In this document: positions 37,739 through 47,501 of the stretch, piece after piece
How positions within the stretch are numbered: position 1 is the first letter of the stretch
How the letters are laid out: every line of letters starts with the position of its first letter
NCBI RefSeq assembly: GCF_900090195.1
Contig: NZ_LT607803.1
Span: 7,669,566 to 7,733,565, forward strand
Source of the DNA: Variovorax sp. HW608
GTDB taxonomy: Bacteria > Pseudomonadota > Gammaproteobacteria > Burkholderiales > Burkholderiaceae_C
Length of the DNA stretch: 64,000 nt
Reading direction: 5' to 3'
Notes under the pieces: generated by a model
Told to the model about the DNA's origin: nothing
The model's input: the letters and a program-made list of their open reading frames with translations, nothing else
Databases searched by the model: none
Program-made: the position numbers and the translations under genes

Positions 37739-39121
37739 TCATGACTGTGGGGGTTCGCGGTATTCCACATAGGCACGCGCACGAACCTCCTGGGCCCAGG
37801 TTTCGCTGTTCTGCTCGATCTTCTTCTCGCGCAGCACTGCGCGGGCGGCCTCGCGCTGCTCGACCTGCGTGGGCTTGGTGTCGCGCCGATCGAGCACCTG
37901 GATCAGGTGCACGCCAAAGCGCGACACCACGGGGTCGCTGATCTGGCCGGGACTGAGGCGGTTCATCGCCTCCTCGAACTCGGGCACGAACTGGCCGGGT
38001 CGCGACCACCCGAGGTCGCCGCCACTCTTGGCGCTTCCGTCCTCCGAGTTGTCGCGAGCGAGGCCCGCAAAATCAGCGACGCCGCGCTGGATGCGATCCT
38101 TGAAATCGTTCAGCTGAGCGACCGATTGGGCCGTGGTGCGCTTGGGATCGTTGCGCAACAGGATGTGGCGGACCTGCGTCTGCGTGATGACGGCATCGCC
38201 GACACCCGGCTGCGACTTGGCCAGCAGCTTCAGCACATGGAAGCCGGCGCCCGAGCGGATCGGTCCCACGATGCCGCCCACCGGCGTCGAATGTGTCGCC
38301 TCCACGAAGAGCGGGGGATAGCGTTCGGCGCTGCGCATGCCCATGGCGCCGCCGCCGGCACGGTCCGGCGCATCGGAGTTTTCCTGGACGAGCTTGCTGA
38401 AGTCTTCGCCGGCGCGGGCGCGTTGGGCGAGGCCCTGCGCGCGCTGCTGCAGCTTGGCCACATCCGCATCGCTCGCGTTCTCGGGGACGATGACCAGCAG
38501 CTGCGCGATGTTGAGGTTCGGAGCAATCGACGCATTTCCGCCGCTGCGCTGCTCGCGAATGTACTGGTCGACCTCGACGTCGCTGATCTTGACCTTGGAT
38601 TCGACCTCGCTGTTGCGCAGGCGCGTGAGCGTGAGCTGATCTCGCAGCTCGCGCCGGAACTGGTCCTGCGACATGCCTTCGGCGGCGACCCGGCGCCGCA
38701 GCTCGGTCACCGTGATCTGGTTCTGCCGGGCCACGGTCTGTTCGGCCTGGTCGACCGCCAGATCGTCGATCTTGATGCCGGACTCCTTGGCGAGCTGCAG
38801 CATCGCGCGCTCGGTGATCATCCGCTCGAGCACGAGGCGCGTGACTTCGGCGCGCGGCATCCGTTCGGCTTCGGGATTCTCGCGCAGCACGCGCGCCACC
38901 CGAAGCTGGACCTCGGTGTTGGTGACCGGCTCGGAGTTGACCAGCGCCACGATGTATTCGGCCGACCGCTGCACATTGGGCGCCGGCGAGCTTGCGGCCG
39001 GCGGCGGCACGATGCGCGGGCCGGCACGCATGATGTCGGTGATGCCCAGGCCCTGCGCGCCGGCGGAGGCCGCCAGAGTCGCGAGACAGGCCAGCGTAAC
39101 GATGGAGCGAATGTGTTTCAT
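37739..39121 (-). CDS. surA: SurA, periplasmic chaperone and peptidyl-prolyl isomerase
   Basis: 460 residues. Escorts outer-membrane proteins, including LptD, through the periplasm. Signal peptide ends at about ASAGAQ (residue 23). The SurA N-terminal domain (VALVNSEPVTNTEVQLRV) is followed by two parvulin domains, the second marked by VRHILLRNDPKR and SAKSGGDLGWSRPGQFVPEFEEA. It begins 18 bases after the lptD stop, the conserved lptD-surA order. Intact. Confidence 0.95.
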   Translation of the reverse strand: MKHIRSIVTLACLATLAASAGAQGLGITDIMRAGPRIVPPPAASSPAPNVQRSAEYIVALVNSEPVTNTEVQLRVARVLRENPEAERMPRAEVTRLVLERMITERAMLQLAKESGIKIDDLAVDQAEQTVARQNQITVTELRRRVAAEGMSQDQFRRELRDQLTLTRLRNSEVESKVKISDVEVDQYIREQRSGGNASIAPNLNIAQLLVIVPENASDADVAKLQQRAQGLAQRARAGEDFSKLVQENSDAPDRAGGGAMGMRSAERYPPLFVEATHSTPVGGIVGPIRSGAGFHVLKLLAKSQPGVGDAVITQTQVRHILLRNDPKRTTAQSVAQLNDFKDRIQRGVADFAGLARDNSEDGSAKSGGDLGWSRPGQFVPEFEEAMNRLSPGQISDPVVSRFGVHLIQVLDRRDTKPTQVEQREAARAVLREKKIEQNSETWAQEVRARAYVEYREPPQS

Positions 39122-39139
39122 GGCGAGGCTCTATCTATC

Positions 39140-41554
39140 TCAGTCGTAATTGGTGTAGCGGCTCGGCGCCAGCGTCGGCTGACGCAGCGGCGTGTAGCGT
39201 TGGATGTTCTGCGTCAGAGTGCGCGCCGGATTCGTTCCCACGCTTGCGAAGCCGACGAGTTCGAGCTGGAACATGATGCGGGTGCTGGCTGTGACCTGCC
39301 CGGTGGTGATCCGTTCCACCACCACGCGGCCGATCCAGCAGCAGCCGTCGTATTCCAGGCCGAGCACGCCGTCCGTCAGCTTGCTGTCCTGCAGACTGTA
39401 ATTCAGACGGCCTACAGCGTACCAGCGTCCGCCCCCTTGCCCCCGCCCGGGACCCAGATCCTTGCCGTAGTCGCCCCAGAGATCGTTGATCGGCCACTGC
39501 CAGCCGACGTCGATCGACCTGCTGCCGTCGTTGGAGGTCGACGTGGTGTCGGCCTGGTAACGGTAGGCAGCACTGATGGTGCGGTACGGGCCGGGGTTGT
39601 AGCGCGCGCTGATCGCGGTTCGGGTCGAGTCGTGCTGGTCCGGGTTGTATTGGACCGTGCCGTCCACGCTCCACTTCGGCGTCCAGTTGATCTGCGCGCC
39701 CAGCAGGATGTCGCTGAAACGATCGGTAACCGGCGTGCCATTTGGCAAGGTGACCAGTTGGTTCGCGAAGCGCAGTCGCTGCGCGATGCCGAATCGCGCC
39801 GCTTCGGCGCCGGTGTCGGGATCGATCAGGCGCGACGTGACCCCGAGGGTGAGCAGGTTGCTGTCGGAGATCCGGTCGTTGCCCGAGAAGGCGTTCTCGG
39901 TGTAGACGGTCGCGAAGCTGAAGTCGTTGGCTGCCGAATCGTAGTTCGGCAGGTCGTTCTGGTTGCGGAACGGCGTGTAGACGTAGAAGGCACGCGGCTC
40001 GAGCGTCTGGCGGAACGCGCGCCCGAAGTAGCTGGCGTCGCGCTCGAAGATCATGCCGCTGTCGAGGCTGAAGGTCGGCACCACGCGGGTGGCCGAGGTC
40101 GCGCCATTGGTGAGGAGCGGCGCGTCGAACTGGTAGGCGGTCGCGTTCAGCATCACCTTCGGGATGACGAAGGTGCCCGGCGTCAGGAAGGGGCGGCTCA
40201 GCGAGGCCAGGCCGAACACGCGCTCGCCGTCGGGCTGCACGTAGCCGGCGAGTTGCTGCTGCAGCGCTTGGCTGGGGCCGCGGAAGCGCGAGTAGTCGGT
40301 GTTGAGCGTGAAGTCGAAGCCGTTCCAGTCGTACTTGTTGTAGTCCGCGGTGATCTGCGGCAGGCGGTCGTACGGCGGCAGGATCGGCGAAGGCGCGTAC
40401 TGGAGCGTCTGGTAGCTCAACGCGCGCGCCATGCCGCTCCAGTCGCCGGAGGTCCAGCGCAGGATGCCGTCGTTGGCCAGCAGCCGCTGCGTGAGCGACG
40501 GCGTGCGCGTGAAGTCGCGCCAGTAGTCGTCATCGCTCACGCGGTTGATGTTCAGCGTGCCGGTCAGTGAGTCGAGCCCCAGCGGCTTGGCATCGAAGCG
40601 CTGCTCGTGGTGCGTCCAGACGCCCCAGCGATCGCGATCGCGCAGCTTGTCGTCCGGCATGTAGTCGGCACGGATCTCGCCGCTGTACGTCGGCTCGAGG
40701 TAGCGGAACTCGGTGCCGAGGTTGATGCCGCGCTTGCTCATGAAGGTCGGATAGAGCGTTGCGTCGCGATTGGGCGCGATGTTCCAGTAGTACGGCGTCG
40801 TGACCTCGAAGCCGTTCACGCTGTCGATCCCGACGACCGGCGGCAGCAGGCCCGTCTTGCGAGCATTGCTCAGCGGGAAGCTGATCGACGGGAACGGTGG
40901 CGTGCTGACGCCCATGAAGGTGATCTGGGCGCTGGTGGCGACGCCGACGTTCTCCTCGGTATCGGTGGTGATGGTGCGGGCCCGGAGCAGCCAGGCCGGC
41001 ATCCAGCCCGGATAGTCCTCCGGCCGGCAGGTGGTGTAGGTGGCCATGCGGGCCACCGACACGTTGCTGTCGATGAAGTCGATGCGCTCCGCGTCGCCAT
41101 GTCCGCCGTTGGCGAGAAACTCGTAGCGCACCTTGTTGAAGAAGCCCTCGAAGGTCTCGATCTTGAGCTCGAGCTCCGGGCCTTCGTAGATGTTGCCGGC
41201 CTGGTTGACATGCACGTTGCCGGTCGCCCGGGCGCGATCCTCGGGCTGGTAGTACTCGAGGCGGTCGGCGCGGATCAGGGTGTCGCCGCGACGCAGCGTG
41301 GCATTGCCTTCCACCACCGTGCCGAGGTCGGGCTGCCCGAAGATGCGGTCCCCGTCGATGAAGCTCGGCATCCGCCCGCGCAGGTTCTCCGGAACCACCT
41401 CGGTGAGCTGGGGTGTGCGCTTGAGCACCAGCGGTGCATCCAGGTCCGCCTCCTGCGCCCACGCGCCATGCGCATGCAGCAGGGCGAGCGACAGCACGGC
41501 CAGCGGCAAAGGCGGGCGGCACCGGCGCCAGGCGGCTCGGTTCAGGTCAGGCAT
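39140..41554 (-). CDS. lptD: LptD, LPS-assembly outer membrane protein
   Basis: 804 residues. Forms with LptE the outer-membrane pore that inserts lipopolysaccharide. Signal peptide through HAHGAWAQ (about 34). The periplasmic OstA-like beta-jellyroll covers about 65-190 (GNATLRRGDTLIRADRLEYYQPEDRARATG), followed by the 26-stranded barrel region. Cysteines that could form the inter-domain disulfide are present (TTCRPEDYPG and CCW near the end). First gene of lptD-surA-rsmA; divergent from amgK. Confidence 0.95.
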   Translation of the reverse strand: MPDLNRAAWRRCRPPLPLAVLSLALLHAHGAWAQEADLDAPLVLKRTPQLTEVVPENLRGRMPSFIDGDRIFGQPDLGTVVEGNATLRRGDTLIRADRLEYYQPEDRARATGNVHVNQAGNIYEGPELELKIETFEGFFNKVRYEFLANGGHGDAERIDFIDSNVSVARMATYTTCRPEDYPGWMPAWLLRARTITTDTEENVGVATSAQITFMGVSTPPFPSISFPLSNARKTGLLPPVVGIDSVNGFEVTTPYYWNIAPNRDATLYPTFMSKRGINLGTEFRYLEPTYSGEIRADYMPDDKLRDRDRWGVWTHHEQRFDAKPLGLDSLTGTLNINRVSDDDYWRDFTRTPSLTQRLLANDGILRWTSGDWSGMARALSYQTLQYAPSPILPPYDRLPQITADYNKYDWNGFDFTLNTDYSRFRGPSQALQQQLAGYVQPDGERVFGLASLSRPFLTPGTFVIPKVMLNATAYQFDAPLLTNGATSATRVVPTFSLDSGMIFERDASYFGRAFRQTLEPRAFYVYTPFRNQNDLPNYDSAANDFSFATVYTENAFSGNDRISDSNLLTLGVTSRLIDPDTGAEAARFGIAQRLRFANQLVTLPNGTPVTDRFSDILLGAQINWTPKWSVDGTVQYNPDQHDSTRTAISARYNPGPYRTISAAYRYQADTTSTSNDGSRSIDVGWQWPINDLWGDYGKDLGPGRGQGGGRWYAVGRLNYSLQDSKLTDGVLGLEYDGCCWIGRVVVERITTGQVTASTRIMFQLELVGFASVGTNPARTLTQNIQRYTPLRQPTLAPSRYTNYD

Positions 41555-41655
41555 CGGTAGGGAAGGACAAATAGCGTCTGGAGGGGAACGCGGCGCCCCG
41601 GGGGCCGTCGGGTTGAGAGGCTCCGCGCCAGGCGGATTTGTAGAATTGATTATCC

Positions 41656-42750
41656 ATGACAGCCTCTTCGATCCCGGCCCGCGGCGCCGCGACAGTTTCT
41701 CAATCCCCCGTGTGGACAGACGCGGCGCGGGCCCAGACTTTTCAGCGCTGGATGGAACGGATCGCGCCGCAACACCAGTTGCTTCCCGATACGGTCCGCC
41801 TTGCCTCGGCCGATGCCAGCTTCAGGCGCTACTTCCGCGTCAACACGAGCGGCGAGGCGCTGACGCGCATCGTGATGGATGCACCGCCCGCACAGGAAAA
41901 CAGCGCGCCGTTCGTCCACGTCGCCGAGCTGATGGCCGGCGCCGGCGTCAAGGCCCCGCAAATCCTCGAATGGGACCGGGAAAACGGCTTCCTGCTGCTC
42001 GACGACCTGGGCTTCCAGACCATGCTCGACGTGATCGACCCGGCCGATCCCGCTGCCGCGCGTCCGCTCTACGAGCAGGCGATCGACAGCCTGATCCGCT
42101 GGCAGCTCGCTTCGAAGCCCGACGTGCTTCCCCCGTACGACAAGGCACTGCTGGAGCGCGAGCTCTCGCTGTTTCCGCAGTGGTACATCGGCCGGCACCG
42201 CGGCATCGCGGTCGAAGGCAAGCTCAAGGAGCGCCTGGACCGCACGTTCGGCCTGATCGTGGAGAACAACCTCGCGGCGCCGCAGGTCTACGTGCACCGC
42301 GATTTCATGCCACGCAACCTGATGGTCAATGACGGCGCGCCGCTCGGCGTGCTGGACTTCCAGGACGCCGTTCACGGCCCGATCACCTACGACATCGCGA
42401 GCCTGATGCGCGATGCCTTCCTGAGCTGGGAAGAGGACTTCGTGATCGACATGACCGTGCGCTACTGGCAGAAGGCCCGCAAGGCCGGGTTGCCCGTCGA
42501 CGAGGACTTCGGCGCCTTCTATCGCGCGGTCGAATGGATGGGCCTGCAGCGCCACCTGAAGGTGGCCGGCATCTTCGCGCGCCTCACGCTGCGCGACGGC
42601 AAGCCGAAGTACCTGGCCGATGCGCCGCGCTTCATCAGCTACATCCGGGCCACCGCGGGCCGTTATCGCGAACTCGCGCCGCTGTTGCGCGTGATCGACG
42701 AGATCGAGGGCACGCAGCCGCAAACCGGCTTCGCCTACGGAAGGGTATGA
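41656..42750 (+). CDS. amgK: AmgK-like N-acetylmuramate/N-acetylglucosamine kinase
   Basis: 364-residue aminoglycoside-phosphotransferase-fold sugar kinase. AmgK phosphorylates the anomeric position of MurNAc, feeding MurU. The catalytic loop VYVHRDFMPRNLMV has His214, Asp216 and Asn221; the metal-binding LDFQDAV has Asp234. Position beside lptD is the same as in pseudomonads, where amgK-murU follow; here murU lies elsewhere (22694). A promoter-like TAGAAT at 41641-41646 is so close to the ATG that the mRNA leader may be very short. Confidence 0.82.
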   Translation: MTASSIPARGAATVSQSPVWTDAARAQTFQRWMERIAPQHQLLPDTVRLASADASFRRYFRVNTSGEALTRIVMDAPPAQENSAPFVHVAELMAGAGVKAPQILEWDRENGFLLLDDLGFQTMLDVIDPADPAAARPLYEQAIDSLIRWQLASKPDVLPPYDKALLERELSLFPQWYIGRHRGIAVEGKLKERLDRTFGLIVENNLAAPQVYVHRDFMPRNLMVNDGAPLGVLDFQDAVHGPITYDIASLMRDAFLSWEEDFVIDMTVRYWQKARKAGLPVDEDFGAFYRAVEWMGLQRHLKVAGIFARLTLRDGKPKYLADAPRFISYIRATAGRYRELAPLLRVIDEIEGTQPQTGFAYGRV

Positions 42751-42792
42751 CGTTCTCCCCCAGGCTTCGCGCGCGCGCCATGGGAAGCTGAC

Positions 42793-43503
42793 GTGGCCCG
42801 GATTCACTGCGCCGTCGCGCTGGCTTCCAACAGTTCACTCTCGCTGCCGCCCGGTGCTGCGCGCCACGTGCAGGTGCTGCGGATGCAGCCCGGCGACAGC
42901 CTGACGCTGTTCGACGGCTCCGGCGGTGAATACGCGGCGACCGTCGAGCGCATGGGCCGAAGCGACGTCGAGGTGCGCGTGGGCGAGCACAGCGCGATCG
43001 AACGCGAAGCCGCACGCGCCGTGCACCTCGCGGTCGGCATGCCGGCCAACGAGCGCATGGACTGGCTGGTCGAGAAGGCCACCGAACTCGGCGTCGCCAG
43101 CATCCAGCCGCTGATGACGGCGCATGCCGTGCTCCGGCTCTCCGGCGAGCGCGCCGACAAGAAACGCGCGCACTGGGAGGCCATCGCCATCGCGGCGTGC
43201 GAGCAGTGCGGGCGCAATCGCGTGCCGAAGATCCACCCGGTGCAGACCTTCGCGAACTGGCTCGCTGCATCGAGCGCCGATCCAGGGCGATTCGTCCTGA
43301 GTTTCGCGCAAGGATCGCGACCCCTGCGCGATGTCGCGCCGAACGAAGGCGCCGACGCATGGGTGCTGAGCGGGCCCGAAGGCGGCCTCAGCAACGCCGA
43401 GGAGTCGGATGCGATCGAGCGCGGCTTCGTGCCGGTCTCGCTCGGCCCACGTGTCCTGCGCGCCGAGACGGCGGCGCTCGCCGCGCTCGCATCGCTGTCC
43501 TGA
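42793..43503 (+). CDS. rsmE: RsmE, 16S rRNA m3U1498 methyltransferase
   Basis: 236 residues, SPOUT-class methyltransferase. Family stretches: RHVQVLRMQPGDSLTLFDGSG (PUA-like part), MDWLVEKATELGVASIQPL, CEQCGRNRVPKI, and the knot WVLSGPEGGLSNAEE then VSLGPRVLRAETAA. GTG start at 42793, because no in-frame ATG gives the family N-terminus. Follows amgK on the same strand with a 42-base gap. Confidence 0.94.
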   Translation: MARIHCAVALASNSSLSLPPGAARHVQVLRMQPGDSLTLFDGSGGEYAATVERMGRSDVEVRVGEHSAIEREAARAVHLAVGMPANERMDWLVEKATELGVASIQPLMTAHAVLRLSGERADKKRAHWEAIAIAACEQCGRNRVPKIHPVQTFANWLAASSADPGRFVLSFAQGSRPLRDVAPNEGADAWVLSGPEGGLSNAEESDAIERGFVPVSLGPRVLRAETAALAALASLS

Positions 43504-43536
43504 CTGTCCGCAAACGCCCCGATCCCCTTTGCTCCC

Positions 43537-44892
43537 ATGTCATTGCGACTGTCTTCCTTCCGATTCGCGCCCGTCATGCTCGCGGCGCTTTGCGCCGCAG
43601 CCGGCGCACAGGCCCAGAGCAATGCGGTAGCCCCGACGCCTTCGCAGGTGCGCCCGGCGGTCGATCAGGCCTACACGCAGCTTCTCGCCGCACCCGCCAT
43701 CAAGGACTTGCTCGACGCGCTCCAGGCCGACCATGAGCGCTCCGTCGAAGACCTGAAGATGCTCACCGAGATCGAGGCGCCGCCCTTCAAGGAGCACAAG
43801 CGCGCCGAGGCCTTTCTTGCGCGCCTGAAGGCCCTCGGCCTCGGCGACGCGAAGATCGACAGCGAAGGCAACGTGATCGGCGTTCGCAAGGGCACCGGCA
43901 ACGGCCCCAGGCTGCTGATCTCGGCGCACCTCGACACGGTCTTCCCCGCCGGCACCGACGTGAAGGTCAAGGAGCGCGACGGCAGGCTCTACGCGCCCGG
44001 CATCTCCGACGACACGCGCGGGCTCTCGGTGCTCCTGTCGTGGCTCAAGGTGCTGAACGACAACAAGATCCAGACCGTGGGCGACCTGATCTTTGCCGGC
44101 AACATCGGCGAGGAAGAACTCGGCAACCTGCGCGGCATGAAGGCGATCTTCCGCGACCACCTCGACATCGACGGGATGGTCGGCCTCGAGCCCGCGCCGG
44201 ACGGCAACGTGTTGGTGCTCGGCACCGCCAGCCACCGCTACGAAGTGAGCTTCAAGGGTCCGGGCGGGCATAGCTACGCGGCCTTCGGACAGGTGCCCAG
44301 CGCGATCCACGCCATGGGCCGCGCGATCGCGAAGATCGCCGACATCAAGACGCCGAGCTTTCCCAAGACGACGTTCACCGTCGGCCTCGTGAGCGGCGGC
44401 ACGTCGGTCAACACGATCGCGCCGGACGCGCGCATGGCGGTGGACATCCGGTCCGACGACACGGCCGCGCTGCTCGAGACCGAGAAGAAGATCCTCGCCG
44501 CGGTCGACGAAGCGGTGGCGGAGGAGAACAGGCGCTGGAACGTCACGACCCTCGGCGCCACCAGCAAGCTGATCGGCGAGCGGCCCGGCGGCCGTACCGG
44601 ATCGGACTCCGTGATCGTCGAGGCGGCCGTGCGCGCCAATTCGGCTTTCGGCCACAAGACGCTGCTGTCGGGCGCCAGCACCGACGCCAACGTGCCGATG
44701 TCGCTCGGCATTCCCGCGATCATCATCGGCAGCGGCGGCAAGACCGGCGGCTTTCACGCACTGTCCGAATGGATCGACGTGACAGAGGGCTGGAAGGGCG
44801 CGCAGAATGCCCTGGTGACCGTGCTCGGACTGGTCGGCGTACAGGGCGTCAGTGAACCGCTGCTGCCGAAGCGCCCGCCGCGTTCCAGGTAG
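43537..44892 (+). CDS. Exported M20-family metallopeptidase
   Basis: 451 residues with a signal peptide (LAALCAAAGAQAQS, cleavage near residue 27). M20/M25 zinc peptidase core: LLISAHLDTVFP (metal His-x-Asp), a second metal residue in YAPGISDDTRG, catalytic Glu pair in GNIGEEELGN, and the dimerisation domain with FKGPGGHSYAAFG. Probably a periplasmic peptidase of the tripeptidase-T-like group; substrate unknown. Starts 33 bases after rsmE. Confidence 0.88.
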   Translation: MSLRLSSFRFAPVMLAALCAAAGAQAQSNAVAPTPSQVRPAVDQAYTQLLAAPAIKDLLDALQADHERSVEDLKMLTEIEAPPFKEHKRAEAFLARLKALGLGDAKIDSEGNVIGVRKGTGNGPRLLISAHLDTVFPAGTDVKVKERDGRLYAPGISDDTRGLSVLLSWLKVLNDNKIQTVGDLIFAGNIGEEELGNLRGMKAIFRDHLDIDGMVGLEPAPDGNVLVLGTASHRYEVSFKGPGGHSYAAFGQVPSAIHAMGRAIAKIADIKTPSFPKTTFTVGLVSGGTSVNTIAPDARMAVDIRSDDTAALLETEKKILAAVDEAVAEENRRWNVTTLGATSKLIGERPGGRTGSDSVIVEAAVRANSAFGHKTLLSGASTDANVPMSLGIPAIIIGSGGKTGGFHALSEWIDVTEGWKGAQNALVTVLGLVGVQGVSEPLLPKRPPRSR

Positions 44893-44938
44893 GGCACACT
44901 CCTTCCATTTGACATCTGAATCTCTAGAGGAGCCCATC

Positions 44939-45406
44939 ATGGGATTGCTCGACTCGGTTCTCGGACAAGTGCTCGGTGGCGCTCAGGCGCAACCACAGAC
45001 AGGCGGCATCGGCAGTCTCGGCGGCCCGGGCGGGCTGAGCGATCTGGGCAACATCGCCGGCGCGCTCGGCGGCCTGCTTGCCAACAACGGCGAGCAAGGC
45101 GGACTGGGTGGGCTGGTGTCGAAGTTCGAGCAGGCGGGCATGGGCGATGTCATCGGCTCGTGGATCGGCCACGGCGAGAACGCGCCGATTTCCGGCGGGC
45201 AGCTCCACAACGTGCTCGGCGACGACGTCGTCTCCGGCATCGCGCAGAAGCTCGGCATGAACAGCGCGACCCTGCTGCCATTGCTCGCCACCTTGCTGCC
45301 GACGCTGATCGACCACCTCACGCCCAAGGGCCAGGTGCCGGCCGAAGGGTTGGGCAACCAGGACGATCTGCTCTCCTCGCTCAGCGGACTGCTGCAGAAG
45401 GGTTGA
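44939..45406 (+). CDS. YidB-like DUF937 protein
   Basis: 155 residues, Gly-rich first third (MGLLDSVLGQVLGG and repeated GGL), then GMGDVIGSWIGHGENAPISGG and LGDDVVSGIAQKLGM, the hallmarks of the YidB/DUF937 family. Function is unknown. The ATG at 44939 follows AGAGGAGCCCATC. Followed by an intrinsic terminator. Confidence 0.87.
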   Translation: MGLLDSVLGQVLGGAQAQPQTGGIGSLGGPGGLSDLGNIAGALGGLLANNGEQGGLGGLVSKFEQAGMGDVIGSWIGHGENAPISGGQLHNVLGDDVVSGIAQKLGMNSATLLPLLATLLPTLIDHLTPKGQVPAEGLGNQDDLLSSLSGLLQKG

Positions 45407-45436
45407 CGAAGAAAGCCCCGTCATTTCGACAGGAAG

Positions 45437-45460
45437 ATGGCGCCGCAAGGCGCCATTTTC
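45437..45460 (+). terminator. Terminator after the YidB-like gene
   Basis: ATGGCGCC/GGCGCCAT eight-base-pair stem with GCAA loop then TTTC, ending 25 bases before the MFS gene. Confidence 0.8.
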
Positions 45461-45484
45461 GTGAGTCCACCACATAAGAACTTC

Positions 45485-46654
45485 ATGAACCGCAATCTCT
45501 GGCTGCTCACCTTCTGCCAAGGCCTGTTCCTCACGAACAACGTCGCCTTCATCGCCATCAACGGCCTCGTCGGCCTGTCGCTCGCGCCGCGCGGCTGGAT
45601 GGCGACGCTGCCGGTCATGGCGTATGTGGTGGGCGGCGCGCTATCGACCGGCCTTGTCGCGCGAACGCAGCGGCGCTTCGGCCGGCGACGTTCGTTCCAG
45701 ATCGGGCTCGCGGTCGCGCTGGTTTCCGCGCTGCTGTGCGCACAGGCGGCGGTGTGGAAGGAGTTCTGGCTCCTGTGTCTCGCAACGGTCGTGGCCGGCT
45801 ACTACAACGCGAACGCCAACCTCTACCGCTTTGCCGCGGCCGAACTCGCCGCGCCCGGCTGGCGCGAGAAGGCGGTGTCGATGGTGATGGCCGGCGGCCT
45901 GATCGGCGCGGTGATTGGCCCCAACCTCGCCTCGGTCACGCGCAACTGGTTCGAGGTGCCTTTTGCCGGTGCGTACATGGCGCTCGCCATCGTCGCCCTG
46001 GCCTCGATGGCGATGATGCAGTTCATCGACTTTCCGGCGCCGCCGGCGAAAAGCGCCACGGCCGGAGGCCGCCCGCTCGCGGAGATCGCGCGCCAGCCGG
46101 CATTCATCGTTGCCGCGGTCGCCGGCTCGCTGGGCTTCGGCGTGATGAACCTGCTGATGGCGGCCACGCCGATCGCGATGCAGGTCTGCAGCCTTCCTTT
46201 CGAGGACATCGCATTCGTTCTCGAATGGCACGTGATCGGCATGTTCGCGCCGGGCTTCTTCACGGGCCACCTGATCCGGCGCATCGGCGTGCTGCCGGTG
46301 ATGGGCACCGGGCTGCTGCTCAACCTGTCATGCGTTGCGGTGGCGTTGTCCGGCGTTGAATTGCAGCAGTTCGTGATCGCGCTGTTCCTGCTCGGCATCG
46401 GATGGAATTTCCTCTTCACCGGCGCCACCACGCTTTCGCTCGCCACCTTCACGGCCGAAGAGAAGGACCGCGCACAAGGTGCGCTCAACTTCTGCATGTT
46501 CGCCACGCTCGCGCTGACCTCGTTCGCTTCCGGTGTGCTGGTCACGACGCAGGGCTGGCGTCTCTTGAATTTCGGATCGCTGGTGCCGCTGGTGCTGACC
46601 GCGATCGCGCTGCTGTGGCTTGCGCGCCGCCGCATGGTCACCGCGGCGGTCTAG
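45485..46654 (+). CDS. Major facilitator superfamily transporter
   Basis: 389 residues, about 11 to 12 hydrophobic helices. The first helix region reads WLLTFCQGLFLTNNVAFIAING. A basic loop (ARTQRRFGRRRSF) corresponds to the MFS motif A position. The ATG at 45485 (MNRNLWLL) is chosen since the upstream frame lies in the preceding terminator. Substrate unknown. Convergent with the hydrolase at 46656, whose stop is one base away. Confidence 0.87.
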   Translation: MNRNLWLLTFCQGLFLTNNVAFIAINGLVGLSLAPRGWMATLPVMAYVVGGALSTGLVARTQRRFGRRRSFQIGLAVALVSALLCAQAAVWKEFWLLCLATVVAGYYNANANLYRFAAAELAAPGWREKAVSMVMAGGLIGAVIGPNLASVTRNWFEVPFAGAYMALAIVALASMAMMQFIDFPAPPAKSATAGGRPLAEIARQPAFIVAAVAGSLGFGVMNLLMAATPIAMQVCSLPFEDIAFVLEWHVIGMFAPGFFTGHLIRRIGVLPVMGTGLLLNLSCVAVALSGVELQQFVIALFLLGIGWNFLFTGATTLSLATFTAEEKDRAQGALNFCMFATLALTSFASGVLVTTQGWRLLNFGSLVPLVLTAIALLWLARRRMVTAAV

Positions 46655-46655
46655 G

Positions 46656-47501
46656 CTAGGGCAGGGCGAAGCGTTCGTCGAGCCAGCGACGAAGCCGCTC
46701 GAACACGGGATCGGCCTCGCGCTCGTTGAAGATCTCGTGGTAGTGGCCGGCGTAGCAGGTCGTGCTGACCATCGACGGCGGCGCGGCCTGCGCAAAGGCG
46801 CGGCTGCCGGCCGGGTCGACGAGACGATCGTCGCCTGCGTAGATCAGGAGCGTGGGCACCGCCCACCGCGCCGCCGCGGCCTGCACGCTGGCGCCTTCGT
46901 CGGCCAGGAATCTCGCGAGGCGCGCACCGATGCGGTCATGGCACAGGCTATCCGCGCGGTAGGCCTTCGCGACGGCCGGATCGTGCGAGAGATATTGCAG
47001 GTCGAGTCCATTGCCCACGCGCAGCGTCGGCGCGATGCGCGAGAGCGTGGCGACGAGGAATTTCTGGAATGCGCTCAAGCCCGGATCGAGCGCCGGCGAC
47101 GACAGCACCAGCGCATCGACCGGGCGCACGCCGCGCGCGACGAAGCTGGCCGCCACCAGCCCGCCGAGGCTGTGCCCCAGCAGCACCAGCGGCAGCGCCG
47201 GGTGCGTCTGCCGCGTGTCGTCGATCACCAGCGCGAGATCGTCGAGGAGCCGATCCACCGTCGGCAATCCGCCGCGCGCGCCGCTGGACGCGCCGTGTCC
47301 GTAGTGATCGACAGCGCGAACCTCGAAGCCCCAGTCGTTGAGTCGATCGGCCACGTGGGCATAGCGCCCCGCATGCTCGCCGAGCCCGTGGACCACGACC
47401 ACCACCGCCCTCGCGGCGCCCGACTCCACGGACCAGTCCTGCAGCGCCAGCGTCTCGCCGTCGGGCGTGCGCAGCGCGTGGCGCGCCGGCAGCGACCTCA
47501 A
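46656..47501 (-). CDS. Alpha/beta hydrolase, monoacylglycerol lipase-like
   Basis: 281 residues. VVVVHGLGEHAGRYAHVA (oxyanion region HGxGEH), nucleophile elbow LLGHSLGG with catalytic Ser, Asp in YAGDDRLVDP and His in GHYHEIFNE are in order and spacing of the lysophospholipase/monoacylglycerol lipase group. Its ATG overlaps the stop of the upstream M20 peptidase gene (ATGA). Substrate is likely a lipid ester; not proven. Confidence 0.88.
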   Translation of the reverse strand: MRSLPARHALRTPDGETLALQDWSVESGAARAVVVVVHGLGEHAGRYAHVADRLNDWGFEVRAVDHYGHGASSGARGGLPTVDRLLDDLALVIDDTRQTHPALPLVLLGHSLGGLVAASFVARGVRPVDALVLSSPALDPGLSAFQKFLVATLSRIAPTLRVGNGLDLQYLSHDPAVAKAYRADSLCHDRIGARLARFLADEGASVQAAAARWAVPTLLIYAGDDRLVDPAGSRAFAQAAPPSMVSTTCYAGHYHEIFNEREADPVFERLRRWLDERFALP